Shown here: positions 24,181-36,341 of the stretch, one piece after another
Layout: each line of letters starts with the position of its first letter
How positions within the stretch are numbered: position 1 is the stretch's first letter
Assembly: GCA_029962745.1 (NCBI GenBank)
Contig: CM057162.1
Coordinates: 12,923,387 to 12,987,386 of the forward strand
Source: Echinometra lucunter
Lineage: Eukaryota; Echinodermata; Echinoidea; Camarodonta; Echinometridae
Length of the DNA: 64,000 bases
Direction of reading: 5' to 3'
Notes under the pieces: model-generated
Databases searched by the model: none
Told to the model about the DNA's origin: nothing
The model's input: only the letters and a program-made list of their open reading frames with translations
Made by a program: the position numbers and the translations under genes

Positions 24181-27100
24181 AGAAAACATAGAAACACATG
24201 TTCATGCGTACATTAGAAGTAGGCTTGATAATTGTTATGAACTGTTTGTGCAGTTTACCAGACTCGCAGATCAACAAACTACGCATTTTTAGAATGCATG
24301 TGCAAGACTTGTTTCTGGCTCTTCAAAGTTTTCCTATATCACTCATGTTTTAATTCAGTGACATTGGGTGCCAATAAGATAAGAACGCTCTTAAGATAAT
24401 CGTACTCGTTGCATAACATTGTGTGGTCAGGCTCCCACTTTACTTCTCTGAATGAATATCACTTAAGTCACATTCAAAGCACACAGGACTAGTTTCTTCT
24501 AAAGATTCCTCATTTAAAAACATGAGTAACTCTTGGTAAGTGTGCTTTCAGATGTGCCACAGTCAAAACTTTGGAATAGCTCCGTCTGAAAATAAGGAAA
24601 GCCCCAAAGCGTTATTGAAACTTACATTTTCAGAAGTATTCCATGAGCGATGGTTCTCTTTATTTAACATGTTTGAGCAGTTGCATTTTGGAGCTCTGAT
24701 AGTACTGTGACTGCACTATATGAGTTACATATTGTCATTTATCATGATTATTGTAATGTCCAAAGAGATTGACTTTGTTTCAAATATTTTCAAGTATAAA
24801 GGTTTGTCACATAATTTTTTCCATATCATCCATTTAGATTAAAACTAGACTTATAAATGTTTGAAGGAGAGCTCAGTATAACAGTTGCAGATGGACATTT
24901 TTGGGAACTCTTAAGCCGCACACTTTCATAAAAGGGGGTTGGTACAGAAACAATTTGAGAAAACAAATTGTTAGGTAAAGTTCTCTTAACATTATGTACA
25001 CTGGAACAAGCATATTGTATTTGGGCACAAGCAGACAAACAGACATTCTAACTGATAGCATTCTGCTATGAAGATAGCCAAAAAGATTGAGTCTTTTCAT
25101 TGGGACTCTAACTTTTTTAGGAGAGAATGCAACATTGCATGTCTGATCCTGGATTCAGCATGTCTGAGTTGATGATGGGAATATGTCACAACTGAAGTTC
25201 ATAACATTTGGTTAGAGTGGATATGGTGCACTCTTATGGTCAAGAATTGTTTTTATGCTATGGATATTGTAAGGTGCATTAAAAACATTCAGGGAATGTG
25301 GTATAAAGTGGTTGCCAAGAAGAAGGAAAAAAAATTTATTATGACATCATGTTTTCATCACATACAAATTTGCATTCACTATTTCTCATTTTCATTTATG
25401 GGGTAACATGTCCGATTTTGAAGAGGATCGTTCTGAGGTATGTGCTATGTTATTCATGAATTTCATTATTATTCCGGTAGTGGGGGTGGGGGGGGGGGGG
25501 GTTGAACTGAATTTGCCTTGAAAATACTCCTCTGTGTCAAACTTCATTTTTGATCCAAATACAATGTATCAAGGAATTACTTGCACACTACACATAAACA
25601 CAAGTATGATCAGAAAATGTAAACTACTATAAGAAGTTAACAAAATTATTGTGATACATGATATCATGCGTTTTATTTAATTAGTTGCATGATACACAAT
25701 CTGGCTGAAATTTCTAACATTTCTGCAATCATTGTAAAGAATTCATGCTTCATTAATCATAACATTTTCCAGATGTTGGGATGCTATTCTGGTAAAATTC
25801 TAGCCATTTCATTGGTTCCATGATATTTGCTTTATAGACAATTGCTGCCAACAGAAATTCTGCACGTAGGCCAAACTAACCTCAAACCTAAACTTGAATA
25901 AATCCTAATAATTCACATAGTTCTGAATTAAAAAACCCTCGCACAATGCCAAATCTAACCTGCAATTGTCGCAGCAGCAAAGGTAGTGTCACCATTTCAT
26001 GTGCTTTTATTCATTAAGTACATGTAACATAACTCTTTGCAATTGGAATCTTATTTTATTTTCACACCCTGTGCAAAAAATTAATTGGAGAATACAACAC
26101 CCCCCACCCCCCTCTTCCCCACCAAACATCATCCCAAGCACAATTTTCCAAAATTAATTGAAACCCATATGTTTCCAGTTTCCTGCACTGAATGATAATT
26201 TTGAGGAATAGAGAGGGTTGTCAAGTTTGCTTGATTCAATAAGATGTTGTGCCCCACATGTCATAAAAATTGCTTATGATCTTTGGGACAAATGAAAAAA
26301 GAAAGTGACTTCCATAATCATATTTTCATAAGGTAAATATTATTAACAAAGGAAAACAGTTCTGAGCCCACGCATAATATGCATCCCTGTGCATAGCCAT
26401 GTGCTTTGATCTCCTGGTCAACATAGAGGCAGAAAGTCTAGAGAGCATATCACCTGTGCTCTAAGGGGAGCCTCCTGCTGCTGAGAGCACCTTTGCGAGC
26501 ACCGGGAGGACCATTTTTTCATCATTAAACAGAGGGGGAAAACATGTGCATACTAGTGTAATGAAAGCGGGACTTCCCCCTTGAGCAATATGACTTGTTG
26601 TTCGGTCTATAAACCCCAGGAATGTAAATGCCTTGATACTAACTCTTGAAATGACATAACTATGAAAGAAGGTTTTTATTGTATGTTTTTAAAATTTGAG
26701 ATGCTGAGAGGTGCATTGGTATTACAATTGAACTTTCTATAACTGTTGTATTTGAAGGGCAAATTAACATCAGTTTCAGATATGATAATTATGTGCATGA
26801 CCTTGCGTAAGGCATCTTGTTGCTATACATTACACAGATTCATGCATCCTTGCCGCAAAGAAAAATGGCAAGCCGTTTACTAGAGTGTATTCTACATGTA
26901 ATTCCTTTCCTATATTATTAATTCCCTTGCCTGTTATCATACAATGTATTTTCTAATTTGAAAATTGAAGCTGTGATATAGCTTATTTAAAAAAAAATCA
27001 CACTATTGGAAAGGCTACAAAAAATTGAAGATAAAAAGTTATGGATATTTTCATGTTTATAGATGCTCCAATGTTTCATCCATCAAATCTTACGCTTGTG

Positions 27101-27253
27101 GTGTCCTAGATTGTCATTTTGTGTATTTGCATTTAGTTATGCTTGTTTGTGTTTTATCAGTTATTGTTATTCATATTGTTCCTTGACCTAAACAGTGATT
27201 TTATAAGTTTACTTTGAAATGCTACAAATACCATAATTCCATATTTGTTTCAG
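24181..27253. other. Unannotated region
   Basis: About 3 kb with no recognised gene and little repeat content beyond homopolymer G (25485-25502) and C tracts. It may be intronic if the exon at 27254 is real. Confidence 0.45.
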
Positions 27254-27374
27254 GACAAGACAAGAAGACAGAGACTGCTCCCTCCAGAGAGGGAAGCAAG
27301 AAATGATAAAACTAATAGGAATTGAAGTTGCAAACAATGCAGTAAGGAAGAAGAAGATGGCTTTCAGAAGACTG
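27254..27374 (+). CDS. Candidate internal exon, unknown protein
   Basis: Flanked by TTTCAG and GTAAGT. One frame, starting at 27255, is open across all 40 codons (includes MIKLIGIEVANNAVRKKKMA) and ends on a complete codon. It joins in frame to the acceptor block at 29114. The residue mix is charged and not low-complexity, and the sequence shows no repeat partner in this window. I do not recognise the protein. No upstream exon could be assigned, and the alternative frame stops at 27325, so coding status is uncertain. Confidence 0.35.
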
Positions 27375-27712
27375 GTAAGTATTTATACATTGCCCAGTAA
27401 ACCATGTGCTACATGGCTTGTTTTTGTGCACCCCTACCTGGTCTCTGAATATTGGGTTTCCTTTTTTCTTGAAGCAAAGTATGACAGCTGTTTGTCCAGC
27501 CATTTCCATGTTTAAGTTTACAGATGTTCCTTGGTTATACAGTTCCCCCTTCCCCCCCCCCCAAAAAAAAAAATGAAGTAAAAAAAAAAGGCTTATAAGT
27601 ATAAATTACATGTATGTAGACATGAAGTTTCTGGTGGTATAAGCACTGTCATATAAGTATATTGCATTGCCCTGTACATAACAGTGCTCTATGCTATGCA
27701 CTGTAACATAAG

Positions 27713-28065
27713 ATAGTAGCTAGCCTTTCGATTTGCATGTCGTCTACTGGACTGCGACAGAAGTACGTCATAATAATCTGCTTTGTATTGATGGTATACA
27801 AAATCGCTGGAGTAAATCACCACGCGGCTTCAAACAATGGGCAAGCTTTTCCTGACATGTCAACTTAGTGACGACGAACGTGGATTTCGCTCGTATCACG
27901 TTCGTTGGAAATGTAGTCAACGAGCGTTCAAATGCTTGCCCATTGATTGAAGCCGCGTGGTGATTTACTCCAGCGATTTTGTATACCGTCAATACAAAGC
28001 AGATTATTATGACGTACTTCTGTCGCAGTCCAGGAGACGACGTGCAAATCGAAAGCTCGCTATTA
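27713..28065. mobile_element. Foldback with two ~133-bp arms
   Basis: The arms 27713-27845 and 27933-28065 are highly similar inverted repeats, for example TTACTCCAGCGATTTTGTA against its complement. The central 87 bp also contains smaller inverted motifs (ACGAACGTG / CACGTTCGT). The 101-codon minus frame runs through the palindrome. Confidence 0.85.
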
Positions 28066-28174
28066 GTGCTCATACAAGACAGTAATAACTTGAGTTTTTT
28101 ACTGCTAAGTTAGTTTCAGAGTTTGGTACATCTAACCGAAAAGCACTTGTAATAAAGGCTACATGTACCTTCTT

Positions 28175-28900
28175 TTTTAATGCCTCCACCCACTGATGTT
28201 GGTGCTGGGCTTATGTTTTTAGATCATCCGTCACTATGCTTGTACATCCCTAAGTTCGTTCATCCCCATTTTCATTCTCGCGATAACTCAAGAACCAATC
28301 GAAGGATCAACTTCAGAATTGGCTCATATATGCTTTTGGTATGGACCATGAACTGATGAGATTTTGGCGTTTTGGCCAATGAAGTTCATTAAATACATAA
28401 AAACGGCTCATTCTTGTGATAACTTTATAACTGATTGATAGATCAGACTTGGATCATGTATGCATCTTGGAGAGACAATGAACTGGTTAGATTTTGGGGT
28501 TATGAGCTTAAATTTCTATGTGGCAGATTTCAGTAAAATATATGAAAATACATGTAGCTTGTTCCTGCTACAACTTAAAGAATATGGCGGATCTGCATCA
28601 TACTTGGCTTGTGTATGCATATGGGAGAGACAGTGAACTGATTAGATTTTGGGGTTATGAGATTAAAGTCCTGGGTCAACGAGTGCAATAAGTAAATGAA
28701 AATAGTTTGTTTGTACTATAACTTGAGAAACCATACCGTAGATGAGTTTCAGACTTGGCTTGTGTATGCATACACATGTATGTGTATGCATATGCGAGGG
28801 ACAACGATCTGATTTGGTGCAGCTGGCTTCTTGAGTTTTATGTCCAAAATCACAACATTCAATGAATATATGAAATGGCTTGTTTCACAATAAAGATTCG
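28175..28900 (+). repeat. Degenerate tandem array, ~150-bp units
   Basis: Four or five diverged units, each built of ATAACTT...AACTGATTGAT, a GGCTTGTGTATGCAT-like phrase, GAGAGACAATGAACTG, and GATTTTGGGGTTATGAG. The left boundary AATGCCTCC resembles ends of the GGCGGAGGCAT family at 29231. Confidence 0.75.
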
Positions 28901-29113
28901 ATGGGTGGCCAAGATCTCTGGTGGGGAAGGATGGAATCTGCGCTCCTGCTGTGAAATGGTTCCAGAGACCTGGCTTTTATGGTTAAATTATTCACATCAA
29001 TGTACATGTAAATGAATAAAATACATGTGTGATGTTGGAAAAAATAGGAATAGTGTTGAACATGGTCCATGATATGAAATAATATTATTCTGTATTATTT
29101 TTTTTCTTCGCAG

Positions 29114-29185
29114 ACCAATAATGTCTACGCTCGGATGAGCAAAGAGGACCCCCCTTCCCTGCACTGCGAAGCAGTTCTACGATAA
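29114..29185 (+). CDS. Candidate terminal exon, unknown protein
   Basis: A strong polypyrimidine tract and CAG precede 29114. The frame TNNVYARMSKEDPPSLHCEA continues from the exon at 27254-27374 with matching phase and stops at TAA (29183-29185). The other two frames stop within 25 codons. Raised GC relative to the flanks supports an exon. The untranslated sequence then enters a repeat at 29231. The product is unrecognised; pseudogene or noncoding exon remain possible. Confidence 0.35.
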   Translation, partial: TNNVYARMSKEDPPSLHCEAVLR

Positions 29186-29230
29186 AGCGAGACACATGAA
29201 GCTGGGTAAAGACCCAGTTCAATAGAGTGA

Positions 29231-29578
29231 ATGCCCGGAGGCATTATGTTTTCGGGTTGTCCGTCCGTACGTCCGTCCCGTTTTGTTTTTGTCGATATCT
29301 CAAGAACCGTGAGGTGGTTTTACATCAAACTTGGTATGAAGGTATATCCTGAGGGGATAATACTATGTTTGGATTTAAGGGTCACGGGGTCAAAGGTCAC
29401 AGGTTATTTTGTGGAAAAAAATTTCTGGTACAGTATTTTACATACTATAAGACAAATTTGATTATTTTGTGGCAAAACAATTGTGGTTATTTCAAACAAT
29501 GATTCAGATTTGTACAGTTATTGATCATGCACTCGGCGGAGGCATAATTTTCGACCACGGTGGTCGAAATCCATCTAG
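29231..29578 (+). repeat. GGCGGAGGCAT repeat element
   Basis: Starts ATGCCCGGAGGCAT and ends near GGCGGAGGCATAATTTTCGA, followed by the palindrome TTTCGACCACGGTGGTCGAAA split around CACGGTGG. The interior has GTCCGTCCGTACGTCCGTCC and CTCAAGAACCGTGAGGTGG phrases, which I recall as common in marine invertebrate genomes. Confidence 0.7.
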
Positions 29579-31207
29579 TTTCATATTTGCTTTACACTTT
29601 CATTTAGTTCTAAATTCTAAATGAAAACTTAAACATAGTTTAAGTTTTCATTTAGGGTTTTATTCAAGCAGTATTTAGAAATGTCTTTGTTTTGCTTTCA
29701 TGATTGCTCTTTGTTCTTTGTGAAGGGAACCCCCTTGTTGGTAGATTAATTCTGTGGACACCAGAAATGGCTGCTCTGGATTGGCATGCGTAGTTTCCGT
29801 GGCTGTAGCTTTTTCAGTTCAGTAGCAAAGGAAAATGTTGTAAGGGGCACAGTGTGGCTCCCTGACTCTTTTGGGTTAAAGATTCACAACTTTATTACAC
29901 TGATGACTTGTTTTAATTCAGTGACATATAGGCTTTTTATTTGTATAAATCTTTTTAAGAGTAAAAAAAAAATTAAAAATTCATTTCCCAAGTAAACGAA
30001 AGGCAAAGGTATGTAATGTGAGATGAATAACAAATGAAATTTTGGGTTGTTCGCTGGAGCATTTAACTTGTATTTGAGTTTAGTTTTAAAGTAAGCACTG
30101 GCAAGTCAAGGTTATGAAATGTCAAAGTATAAAGTCTGTAATTTTTTTATTTAGAGAGTTTGTGCTATGCACTTTTAGAATCAAGAGCCCAAGACTCAAA
30201 CTGTAGTGATAAATATTGATATGTTGACACTGATTTTTTTAACCCAAGTTGACTGATAAAATGCACACTTGTGATATAGCCATAACATTGAGTATTAAAA
30301 TTTGTATCTGTAGTACTTTCATGACTGAGCAAATTTTTACCTCAATCTGCGCAAGAAAACTTGATATTTGATAGTTGGAAAACAATTTGGCAAAGCTCTG
30401 GTCCCAAAACAAACTTCTATGAGAATTAGGATTCTAATTGTGATTTTCAGCTGCTGAGTGCTGTGTAAAACCCAAATAACTTTTCAGTATGTTCATTATG
30501 TCAGCAAAACTCTCTGCCCTATCTTATATTAAGCAGATACTAAAAATAAAATATTACATTTTTGTTGCATTTTTTTTAGTTTGTGTTATTGATGTTTGAG
30601 ATGATGTTGTGTACCATGTCCCATGGTGATGTTAAAGATGTGTTTGAAATTTATGATACAATATCTAGACAGGTATATCTTCCTTCTAGAGCCATGTAAT
30701 ATGAATGTTTTCAATCTGTCAATAAGTAGAAATGATCTGTGGCTCTTAAGTATTTCAAATACCCATTTGTCAACAACTTTTAATTGTACCTGGTCTAAAT
30801 TTGCACATTTCAAAAATCTTTGTGCAGTTGGTCAGATGATGTACGTATGATGGTGTTGAAAATGATGATGATGGTGGTGATCTCATTTTTTTTCTTCATC
30901 TACTTTCCATAAGTCACCCCAGAAATTCCACTGCTTCAAAAAGGGGATGAATCTGATGAACATAATATATCACAGTATAAGAAAATTGCACTTCTTAATG
31001 CTGGCAACACTGATGACACTCGGTAAGGAGTATTGGTATTTACTGTGTGTACAAATTTCTCTTTTGGTAGCTTCATTCTGGGAAGTTACTCATTTCTTAT
31101 CCTAGAGTACAAGTATGTTATGCAGAAAGAAATTCATCAAAACATACAGTGGCAATGAGGGTACATGTAATATGACTTCCCCCTAAAAATAAAAAAAACC
31201 AAAAATA
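29579..31207. other. Unannotated region
   Basis: No supported gene. A short block at 30945-31020 resembles the family VI interior (44100-44190) and explains an exon-like segment there. Confidence 0.45.
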
Positions 31208-31243
31208 ATGCCTCCGGCAACCACCTACGGTGGGCGGAGGCAT
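31208..31243. repeat. Minimal GGCGGAGGCAT hairpin
   Basis: ATGCCTCCG and CGGAGGCAT ends enclose 18 bp, giving a 9-bp stem. It looks like an end-to-end remnant of the family at 29231. Confidence 0.6.
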
Positions 31244-31678
31244 AAAAAAACCTTTTCTTTCAGTTGTATAAAGTGACATTTCTCACTTCTAATTCAAAGA
31301 GTGAAATCTCTGTGGTGGCATGTGCCTTTAAGGGATGTATTACATACTAAGCATGGGCAGAAAGGCAAAGTTGAAAGTGTGAGGGGAGGACAGCAGAAAG
31401 AAAGGGTGATGATTCATTATATTCCAGGGAGCAAAAATATTTGAAAATTTCTAATGGAAAAAAATTTGAATCTGCCATCAAAATAGACAGAATGGTCAAT
31501 CCAAGTTAGGCATTTACAATTAAAAGAAAATATTAAGATTTTCACATTCGAGAGGGGAAACAATAGAAAAAATATCAAGCAGGTCAAGCAGTGGGGGGGG
31601 GGGGGGTGTCCCCCTGTCCATCACCATCCTCCTCCAGATTGCCACCTATAGAGGCATGCAACTTAGGTGAGTCTTAGT

Positions 31679-32231
31679 TAAACTCAAGGAGTACTTCAGA
31701 CTGTGATGAATGCTAAATGCAAAGAGTAAAAATTAAGACCAAGACAGAAATTTATCAAAATTTAATGAAAAATCAAGTTTTTGAAGTTTTCAGTTTTGTA
31801 TTATTTTGGTTTAACAGTTCTATGCATGTTACCTTGAATATTAAATGAGTTGGCTGATGATGTCACATCCCTACTTTCCCTTTTCTTATTTTATTGTATG
31901 AAATCGTCATTTTTGCAGTTATTCATTATTCGTGGATGTAAAACACGTATCTGTTGTAACAACATAAGTCTGAGCAATGTTGATTGTGCATATAAAATCT
32001 GCAGCCAGTCCATTATTACATTCTTGGAGGAGAGAATTTAAATTGTTGTAATTTCCCATGATGATTTACAAATAATAAGTGCGGATATGACATCATCACT
32101 TTGTTCACTGCATATTCATAAAGGTACTAATAGATCTGTTTGAATGAAATAATGCAAAACTTTTTTAGTGTTTTGCTTGTCAGATCTTAATCACTTTAAA
32201 AAATCTTGTTTGGCCTGGAGTACCCCTTTAA
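31679..32231. mobile_element. TTAA MITE family IV
   Basis: TTAA at 31679 and 32228. The left end ACTCAAGGAGTACTTCAG is a mutated version of the right end, whose complement is AGGGGTACTCCAGGCC. The middle has TGATGATGTCAC, similar to the cores of families II and VI. The right TTAA is shared with the next element. Confidence 0.6.
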
Positions 32232-32988
32232 CCCTAAAAAGACTGGGGGGGGGGCTGATTCAGCCCCCCCCCCCTCTCGACATTTTCCGCGATAAATCTG
32301 AAACGCGAAAAGCTGGTGCCGCGCCGTTCCATGACCTTTTTCTTTCAAGTCTTGTGCAACTTTTGAGACCAAATTTGCAACGCCAGGGTACGCGGTTCCG
32401 AAATTACACAACATTTTGTAAGTGCATGTCGACCCCAAATTGCTCAAAAATGTGAATTTGTGTACAAATCCAATGCAAATTGTGTTTTTAGCCAAAATTC
32501 ATAAATGTATCATTATTTCCAATTTTACTAATCAAACTCAATTAATTTTATCTTGTCTATGGTCAGAATAAAGTCACGGACGATTTCCATCGAAAAAACA
32601 ATAAGAAACAAAAAGTCGAAAAACAAAGAAATACATATGAAATTTGAAAAACAATAAAATACATTTCAAAAAATGTGATATTGAATTTTTTTACATACAT
32701 TTAATCAGAATCCTACAAAGAGTGTGAATAAACAAATTAGCAGTTTGGAGGCCTTATTGAATTAATTAGAGCAAATCTTTGATTTTACGCATAAATTAGC
32801 ATAATTAATTATGAGATTTTGTTAGATTTTGATCATACAGTCGTGCAGATTATGCCATGGGTAACGCGCGTGCCAATTTTCGTCACGATCGCGCGGTCGA
32901 CGGCCGAGAACATAGGTGGGGGGGGGGGGCTGAATCAGCCCCCCCCCCAGTCTTAGGCATCAAAATAGCCCAGTCTGTTTAGGGTTAA
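32228..32988. mobile_element. TTAA element family V (CCCTAAAAAGACTGG ends)
   Basis: Bounded by TTAA, with ends CCCTAAAAAGACTGG and CCAGTCT...TTTAGGG, close to the CCC...GGG layout of piggyBac termini. Next to each end is a G-run/C-run palindrome around CTGATTCAG or CTGAATCAG. The 761-bp interior has scattered CpG and frames under 100 codons; no transposase was seen. Confidence 0.75.
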
Positions 32989-33200
32989 CCCTAAAAAGAC
33001 TGGAGGGAAAATGCAATGGCCAGAAGCCCAAATGGGGGTCCAGGTGGCTTCCCCAGAAAAATTTGAATTCCAGTGTTCTTAAATATAATTTCCTACCATT
33101 TGTCCCCCCCCCCCCCCAAAAAAAAAAAAAATAGTCACAGAATATTAGGGGCTGTACACTGGGCCTGCCCACGCTTGGATCTGTGCCTGACCTATCTAAC
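32985..33200. mobile_element. Second family V end, partial
   Basis: Starts at the TTAA shared with the previous element and reads CCCTAAAAAGACTGG again. The following sequence differs from the first copy and no right terminus was found. The end coordinate is approximate. Confidence 0.5.
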
Positions 33201-34488
33201 TCCTATCTTGAATTTTTATATAAAATACAGTCTAGAATAAACAAATAATAATATCACACATTAGCATAATCCTAACTAGGCCTATGGATTTAAATAAATA
33301 TACAAAAAAGTAAACAAATTAATAAATACGTGGAAGAAAGACACGTCAACCAACTTCCTAACCTAGCAATGCACCTATTTAAATGTTTTAGATGGAACTG
33401 ATAACAATCTATGAATAATAATGCAGCTTGATTGCTGCATTTACCCACATACAGCTTGGAGTATGGACTGGCAAGTGGCTTAGCAGACTATACTTATAAA
33501 ACTTTTTTTGACCATAGAGGGCGCCAAAACTGGTTTTGCTGAGACTTTTGACAAAGCAATGTTCAGCACATGTTTTGCCTATTAAACTTCAGCTTCTTGA
33601 GGATGACAAGGCTGTTATTGTGAACAACTGATATTAAAAAGCAGGAAATATTGATGAAAAGAGTATTCTAGATTATCTTTTGAGTTTCATCATCATTTGT
33701 TTCTGACACACATTTACCAAAAAAGTGAATTAAACAATACAAAACATAAGCGTTTTGTCCAGAAAACAGTATGAAGTATTTCCATGTGCATAAGCGTAAA
33801 TTCCCCATTTTTTTTTCTCAAGATATTGACTGAGGCTATATGATTGATGTTATTATAAAAAGGAGTAATAATATCTAATCAAAATGCTGAAATGAAAAAT
33901 CACAAAGCAACAACTTTACCATCCTCAAAGTCATATTTCCTGCAGAAAATGGCAATGATGACCATTAAGAAAAAGTAACTTCAAAAAATACCAACGGTCA
34001 TATTGAACTAAAAATGGTATTAATACTTACATAAACATATTTTCTAATATTGATATCAAAACAAAGATATATATAATGGGATTAAATGAGAAAAGGCATT
34101 ATTCTTGGAGTGGAAGGATGGGAAACTTTCGTAGAAATCGTTTTTCAGTCTAGGGACATGAGGGGTTGTAGACTGTAGAGTTGAAAAGGACATTTTTTTG
34201 AATTTGAAGAGTGAATAAAAGAGAATTACTAAAATGTATTAATTTTCATAAGGGAATCGTTTATTCCTTATAAAAATATCAAATTCTCTTGGCTCAGAAG
34301 GTTAGGGTTAGGGTTCAGGAGCGCTGTCACAACTTTACAATTTTTTAGATTTGCAAATTCGTAAAGTTGTTGTCACGTTCCTATTGAAAATGTGTAGAAA
34401 TTAAAAAATCTCAAATTTGAGTGAGCAGAGGTGGGCGTGGCTTATCATGCCATGATGTGACAACAACTTTACCATGGGACACAGAGGG
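33201..34488. other. Unannotated region
   Basis: AT-rich. Holds a two-and-a-half-unit TTAGGG run (34300-34315) and an inverted pair CACAACTTTAC / GTAAAGTTGTTG near 34328-34373. No gene. Confidence 0.45.
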
Positions 34489-34516
34489 AGAGAATGCACT
34501 TTGAATAGTATAAGTA

Positions 34517-35023
34517 AAAGAAATCCATCAAACTTGAGAGGAGAGAGAGAGAAAGAAAGAAAGAAAATTGATAGATCAGAATACCTACAGTAGAGATGAA
34601 AGGAAAGATGGACATGGAATGAAGTGAAGAGTTATGGGGTGTTGCAAGAAGGTTGCGATCAATTGCAAATAATTGCTGATTTTGAAACAACCATTCTGAT
34701 TGGCTCAGGGTCTGCCCTTTTAAAAAGAAATCCATCAAACTTGAGAGGAGAGAGAGAGAAAGAAAGAAAGAAAATTGATAGATCAGAATACCTACAGTAG
34801 AGATGAAAGGAAAGATGGACATGGAATGAAGTGAAGAGTTATGGGGTGTTGCAAGAATTAATGTTGCGATCAATTGCAAATAATTGCTGATTTTGAAACA
34901 ACCATTCTGATTGGCTCAGGGTCTGCCCTTTTGAGAAGACATGCATGCAACAATGATTTTGATTGGCCAGTGACAATCAGTTGCAACTGGCAATCGATTG
35001 CAACTTTCTTGCAACACCCCATA
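34517..35023. repeat. 217-bp near-identical tandem duplication, including MITE
   Basis: Sequence from 34517 recurs from about 34734 with very few changes. Each unit holds a purine-rich segment, then the left part of a TGGGGTGTTGCAAGAA MITE. Only the second unit has the complete MITE (34840-35023). Confidence 0.9.
34840..35023. mobile_element. TA-flanked MITE with TGGGGTGTTGCAAGAA ends, copy 1
   Basis: TA at 34840 and 35022 bound the ends TGGGGTGTTGCAAGAA and TTCTTGCAACACCCCA. The interior is palindromic near both ends (GCAATCGATTGCAAC). Copy 2 is at 53763-53942. Confidence 0.85.
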
Positions 35024-35780
35024 AGATGGATAGAGAAAATGAGAGAAAGATGGAGATGGAATGAAAGCTAGAGAGGAGGCAAAGAGAGAATGAAAGAGAG
35101 AGAGAGAGAGAAAGACAGATGTATTCTTACATAGCATAGCAAAGCAATCAGCCTGTAGAAACAGAACCAAATCCATATTTCCTTCTTCATATCGCTTGCC
35201 TGTCAACAGCCGTTCGGGGATGCACAAATCCAATTGTCGGAAGCTTGACAGGCTTCCAGCAGGCCGCGGTCAGCTGTGCGATGTCTGAACGGCTCCCACA
35301 TCCAGTGGAATACCCTAACCCGAACGGACTAGGATAAGCAGTCTGCAATCTGAGCCGGTCAAATTAATGTTTCTTGTGAGTTTGATAAAAGGAAATTTGT
35401 TTGATATCGAAATCATTTGAAGAGGCACCCATTCTTTACTATGTGTTTCATCTGTGAGTTCTCAAGTTTTTTTCTTCTTTTCGTAGCTTTTTTTCTGTGA
35501 GAAATTTTATTCATCTTTTAAGTTTTTAATGCTGATTGTGGAACATAGTGGACCGTAACTTGTTGCATCCACTTGAAAGGATTATTCCAACATGAATTCC
35601 TGTAACATCAGCTGTTGATTTTAATATTTGTTGACTGTGAGTATGAAATCTGTGGAATTTTATTGTTCTTTTGACAATCTACATAGGATATAGGCAGCTG
35701 TACATTCATTACTCTGTTTCTGTCTCTCTCCCTCTCTTCCATTCTCCACTTTTCATCTTTGTCCCTTAAATCTCTATTTA

Positions 35781-35786
<6 letters not shown>

Positions 35787-35813
<27 letters not shown>
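35787..35813. repeat. (CT)n microsatellite
   Basis: A dinucleotide run in a pyrimidine-rich stretch. Confidence 0.9.
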
Positions 35814-35818
<5 letters not shown>

Positions 35819-35858
35819 TCACGTTGTGAGTTATCTTTTTATATTGAGCTCTTATTGC

Positions 35859-36341
35859 TTAAAGACATTGGTTAACGTTGTTACGATTTTAAAAAATCTC
35901 ATTTTGTTACTTGAAAATGGGATAAACATTAGGGTTATATAGTGTAAAAATACCAGTCTGAAAGTATATCCACAGGAAATATTTTAAATATTAGAAATGT
36001 GAACCAATGTTTGAAAAATATACGAGGGTCGGTTGCACAGACCAGACGTAAGGAGTGCACATGCGCGCATGACTCAACGGACCGCACTGTGCGTATTGGC
36101 GTATCACGCGACGGAAGGCAGGTAATGGTATTTTTTTATTTGTGCAAACGGTCCTCTTAGATCATTGTCTCTCGAGAAAAGCCAATAAAATCGCGGTTTG
36201 CGTCTAACTTACAGTTTTTCATTCCAAATTATGGTTGGTTTCAGAGTTTTTGAGTACAAATACAAGTACTCATACGCATGTTTCATCTTAGTTTGAGAAT
36301 TTTTTAAATCAGCTGCTCACAAAGTTAGCCAATGCCTTTAA
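35859..36341 (-). mobile_element. TTAA MITE family III, copy 3
   Basis: Ends AGACATTGGTTAAC and GTTAGCCAATGCCT with TTAA on both sides. Same orientation as copy 2. Confidence 0.85.

Noticed and set aside
27768..28073. 101-codon minus-strand frame
   Set aside because: Lies within the 133-bp-arm foldback.
30923..31022. Exon-like block with AG and GTAAGG borders and an open frame
   Set aside because: Its ATAAGAAAATTGCACT and TGGCAACACTGATGACA phrases align with the family VI MITE interior at 44120-44190, so it is better explained as a decayed element.
32168..32495. 95- and 99-codon frames that might be transposase fragments
   Set aside because: No catalytic motif or zinc-binding pattern; both span G/C homopolymer runs in the family V element.
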